Positions 15,052 through 16,897 of a stretch of DNA of 16,897 nt are shown here, piece after piece (positions within the stretch are counted from its first letter, which is position 1; every line of letters begins with the position of its first letter). A program made the position numbers and the translations under genes. Under the pieces are notes generated by a model. The model was not told where the DNA came from and did not search any database. It was given only the letters and a program-made list of their open reading frames with translations. Source of the stretch: Bacteroidales bacterium UBA1182 (lineage in GTDB: Bacteria; Bacteroidota; Bacteroidia; Bacteroidales; Bacteroidaceae); NCBI GenBank assembly GCA_002310015.1, contig DBYQ01000082.1:37078-53974 (forward strand), written 5' to 3'.

Positions 15052-15603
15052 TTACTTGAGGGCTGCTTTTACCTCAGTAATCATGTTCTTGTGAGCCTCA
15101 TCCTCCTCTGTAAGGGTGGAGGTGAGCTTGATATCACCTGCCTTGTCCTTGGTTGAGAATGTGCCGGTGTAGAGGATTACACTGTTGAAATAGAGTGTAG
15201 CCTCAAGGCATATCTTGTAATCGCCGGCGGGAACCTCCTTGCCGTTGGCATCCTTGAAATCCCATGTGAATGTCTGTTTGCCGCTCTCTTTAGGTGTTGC
15301 ACCTGTTACGGCGTCAATCTGCTCATCGGTCATCTCCTCAGCCTTGGCATTCTTGACCCATGTGGGAACACAGGTGGGGCGGAATGTGTAACCGCGACGA
15401 CCTCCACGACCTTTTGAAGTAAAAGATGTTACTGTAAGCGTGCGTACAACCTTGCCTTCTGCATTTTCAATCCATACGGCATACTGGTTAGAGCCTGCAC
15501 CGCTCTGCTTCTGATAGTTGAATGAAATCTCTACGCTCTTTGCTGATATTGGCAACACCATCATTGAAGCCAATAAGGCGATGAAAATTGTTCTTGTTTT
15601 CAT
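15052..15603 (-). CDS. Exported DUF2271 protein
   Basis: 183 residues. A signal peptide (MKTRTIFIALLASMMVLPISA) has a good AXA-like cleavage site after Ala21, so the protein is probably periplasmic. The mature part begins VEISFNYQKQSG and resembles DUF2271. It ends in a FlgD-like immunoglobulin strand set (TWDFKDANGKEVPAGDYKICLEATL). A basic, Gly/Arg-rich stretch SKGRGGRRGYTF lies in the middle. DUF2271 proteins are often found with PepSY or FMN-binding membrane proteins, but none is adjacent here and the function is unknown. Its stop lies only 4 bp from the GH2 stop (convergent), so the two mRNAs probably overlap at their 3' ends. It is divergent from the thioesterase gene. Confidence 0.75.
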   Translation of the reverse strand: MKTRTIFIALLASMMVLPISAKSVEISFNYQKQSGAGSNQYAVWIENAEGKVVRTLTVTSFTSKGRGGRRGYTFRPTCVPTWVKNAKAEEMTDEQIDAVTGATPKESGKQTFTWDFKDANGKEVPAGDYKICLEATLYFNSVILYTGTFSTKDKAGDIKLTSTLTEEDEAHKNMITEVKAALK

Positions 15604-15637
15604 ATAGATATTGATAAGGTTAGTTTGAATTCTGGCG

Positions 15638-15645
15638 TAAAGATA
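15638..15645 (-). promoter_or_regulatory. Likely -7 box for the DUF2271 gene
   Basis: TAAAGATA reads TATCTTTA on the minus strand, one base from TAnnTTTG. The leader would be about 28 bases. It mirrors the opposing box at 15657-15664. Confidence 0.35.
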
Positions 15646-15656
15646 GTCAAAAAGTG

Positions 15657-15664
15657 TATCTTTG
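15657..15664 (+). promoter_or_regulatory. -7 box for the thioesterase-PrsW unit
   Basis: TATCTTTG matches TAnnTTTG and lies 21 bases before the ATG at 15686, giving a leader of about 16 bases. The identical octamer recurs inside the CRISPR repeat at 16823-16830. Confidence 0.55.
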
Positions 15665-15685
15665 TGGCACTAAATCCAACTAATC

Positions 15686-16099
15686 ATGACACTCAAGGAT
15701 TTTCTGAATGAAGGCGACAAGTTTGCCAAATACATAGGTATAGAACTTACAGAAATCAGGCCGGGCACAGCCAAGGCTACCATGACGGTTACAGAACATC
15801 ACATGAATGCAGGCAACATCTGTCAGGGTGGGGCATTGTTTACGCTGGCTGACCTGGTGTTCGCGGCGCTTGTCAATCAGGGTGATAACATGGCTTTTGC
15901 CATCAACTCCACCATATATTATCATGTATCGGCCAAGCTGGGTGATGTGCTTACTGCCCAGGGCCATTTTACCAGCCGCCATCCCAAGATTCCCGCCGCT
16001 GAGGTGCAGGTTACTGACCAGAACGGCACCATAATAGCAACTTTCCACGCCCAGGGCTACACCAAACGTATGCCCGCTCCATTCTCAGGTTTAGAATAA
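15686..16099 (+). CDS. PaaI-type hotdog thioesterase
   Basis: 137-residue cytoplasmic protein of the hotdog fold, PaaI family of acyl-CoA thioesterases. The family motif HHMNAGNICQGGALFTLAD (residues 38-56) contains Asn41, the Gly-Gly turn and Asp56, which in PaaI relatives orient the water that attacks the thioester. The second half carries the typical strand pair (FAINSTIYYHVSAKLGDVLTAQG). Members hydrolyse aromatic or fatty acyl-CoA, often as a clean-up function, and are usually tetramers. The real substrate is unknown, and no phenylacetate genes are present. It lies 6 bp upstream of the PrsW-like gene and is almost certainly co-transcribed with it. Confidence 0.9.
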   Translation: MTLKDFLNEGDKFAKYIGIELTEIRPGTAKATMTVTEHHMNAGNICQGGALFTLADLVFAALVNQGDNMAFAINSTIYYHVSAKLGDVLTAQGHFTSRHPKIPAAEVQVTDQNGTIIATFHAQGYTKRMPAPFSGLE

Positions 16100-16105
16100 A
16101 GGATT

Positions 16106-16804
16106 ATGATACTTATAACTGCGGCGGTCCTGCCGGCAATACTGCTCTGGTTGTACACCTGTAAGAAGGATACACATCCTGAGCCTATGTCACAGATGTT
16201 CAAGGCGTTCCTTTATGGAGCCTTGATATGTGTACCGGTAGTGTATGTTGAGCAGTCTATCGGCGTATTGCTGTTTGGCCCGGAAGGTACACCTTCTACT
16301 CTTACGGGTTCCACCGCACAGGCTTTTCTTGTGGCTGCCGTACCTGAGGAGGCCTTCAAACTGCTGGCATTATGGCTCATACTGCGCCGCAATCCCTATT
16401 TTGACGAACATTATGACGGTATCGTATATGCCGTATGTGTGGGGTTGGGTTTTGCCACCATTGAGAATCTCGGATATGTCTTGATGCATGCCGATGCCTG
16501 GCTGGCTATTGCCGTGAGTCGCGCTCTTCTGGCAGTTCCCGGCCACTACGCATTCGCAGTTTTCATGGGATATTACTACTCGCTGTATCACTTTGGGCAG
16601 AAATCGGCCAAAAACCTTTTGAGCATATTCTTTATTCCGGTCCTGGCGCACGGCTGCTATGACGCGTTCGCCATGTCCGGCTCAGTGGAGCCTGTGCTAG
16701 GAGGCATAAGTTTCATCCTGCTGATCTACCTCTGCATCAAGATGCACAAGAACGCCCGTCAAAAGATCCAGGCCCAAGTGGACCGCGACCGCCGTATGTT
16801 GTGA
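16106..16804 (+). CDS. prsW: PrsW-family intramembrane metalloprotease
   Basis: 232-residue multi-spanning membrane protein of the PrsW/CAAX-protease-like superfamily. All the family's putative metal and catalytic motifs are present: PEEAFK (Glu81, Glu82, Lys85), FATIEN (Glu120, Asn121), GHYAFAV (His147) and HGCYD (His182, Asp186). In Bacillus, PrsW cuts the anti-sigma factor RsiW; no anti-sigma partner is visible here, so the target is unknown. The ATG at 16106 follows an AAAGGA Shine-Dalgarno-like site 6 bp behind the thioesterase stop. The 3' end is odd: the last codons (ATG TTG TGA) run into the first CRISPR repeat, whose first seven bases include the stop codon. The C-terminal tail may thus differ from relatives without the array. 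Confidence 0.9.
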   Translation: MILITAAVLPAILLWLYTCKKDTHPEPMSQMFKAFLYGALICVPVVYVEQSIGVLLFGPEGTPSTLTGSTAQAFLVAAVPEEAFKLLALWLILRRNPYFDEHYDGIVYAVCVGLGFATIENLGYVLMHADAWLAIAVSRALLAVPGHYAFAVFMGYYYSLYHFGQKSAKNLLSIFFIPVLAHGCYDAFAMSGSVEPVLGGISFILLIYLCIKMHKNARQKIQAQVDRDRRML

Positions 16805-16897
16805 TTTGCTTTCAATTTTGAGTATCTTTGACATTGCTATCACTGTGAGAACCTGGATGCAGGATCTATCAAGAGTTGTGATTTGCTTTCAATTTTG
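16798..16897 (+). CRISPR. Start of a CRISPR array, probably type II-C, cut by the window edge
   Basis: Repeat 1 is 16798-16844 (47 bp, beginning GTTGTGATTTGCTTTCAA), spacer 1 is 16845-16874 (30 bp), and repeat 2 starts at 16875. The 23 visible bases of repeat 2 match repeat 1 exactly. The 77-bp period and the GTTGTGATTTGCTTTC start match Bacteroidota Cas9 (type II-C) repeats as I remember them. The repeat has a terminal dyad (GTGAT at positions 4-8, ATCAC at 42-46) and an internal TATCTTTG box (positions 26-33). Only one full repeat is in view, so its 3' boundary is set by the period and usual length and may be off by a base or two. No A/T-rich leader precedes it, and no cas gene or anti-repeat was seen in the window. 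Confidence 0.88.
16823..16830 (+). promoter_or_regulatory. Promoter box inside the CRISPR repeat
   Basis: TATCTTTG is a perfect Bacteroidota -7 box. TTGT at 16799-16802 lies 20 bases upstream, at the -33 position, though it is only a partial match to TTTG. Transcription would begin at about 16836-16838, in the last third of the repeat, and read through the spacer. If every repeat has the box, every spacer has its own promoter. Confidence 0.5.

Noticed and set aside
12582..15603. Polysaccharide utilisation locus around the GH2 gene
   Set aside because: No SusC, SusD, hybrid sensor or sigma/anti-sigma pair is adjacent; a lone GH2 gene is not enough.
16106..16897. cas genes or tracrRNA next to the array within the window
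   Set aside because: The thioesterase and PrsW genes are not cas genes, and I found no complement to the repeat (anti-repeat) elsewhere in the window.

Overview
The window looks like chromosomal DNA of a Bacteroidales bacterium (Bacteroides/Prevotella-like; genus not resolvable by eye). Three things point there. Several transcription units are preceded by the Bacteroidota -7 box TAnnTTTG, and recognisable Shine-Dalgarno sites are rare. Lipoproteins of the 6-bladed beta-propeller type, a DUF2271 protein and a secreted GH2 enzyme are typical of the group. The order purB - pseudouridine synthase with a Q/G/R-rich head - asnS is, from memory, common in the phylum.

Layout. 1-328: no protein gene; a tRNA 3'-end-like inverted repeat around a strong terminator, further small hairpins, and a tandem dyad motif. 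329-1486 (-): beta-propeller lipoprotein. 1616-3196 (+): POT-family peptide transporter. 3407-4777 (-): sodium:neurotransmitter-symporter-family transporter. 4963-9222 (+): housekeeping cluster purB, RsuA/RluB-family pseudouridine synthase, asnS. 9223-9554: gene-free, but full of terminators and repeats, including an inverted pair of 47-bp hairpin elements. 9555-10487 (-): Gate/nucleoside-recognition membrane protein. 10577-11509 (+): secreted PI-PLC-like protein. 11531-12685 (-): second beta-propeller lipoprotein. 12771-15047 (+): secreted GH2 glycoside hydrolase. 15052-15603 (-): exported DUF2271 protein. 15686-16804 (+): two-gene unit of a PaaI-type hotdog thioesterase and a PrsW-family membrane protease.

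The most notable object is at the right edge. A CRISPR array begins at 16798 and runs out of the window. It shows one 47-bp repeat, a 30-bp spacer and the first 23 bp of a second, identical repeat (period 77). Length, period and the GTTGTGATTTGC start fit Bacteroidota type II-C (Cas9) arrays as I remember them. The first repeat supplies the stop codon of the PrsW gene, and each repeat appears to carry its own TAnnTTTG promoter box, as described for Neisseria type II-C. No cas gene or tracrRNA is inside the window.

Most other genes are ordinary metabolism, transport and envelope functions. Secondary points of interest are the mirror-image promoter boxes in the three divergent gene pairs, the repeat cluster after asnS, and the tRNA-end structure at the left edge.
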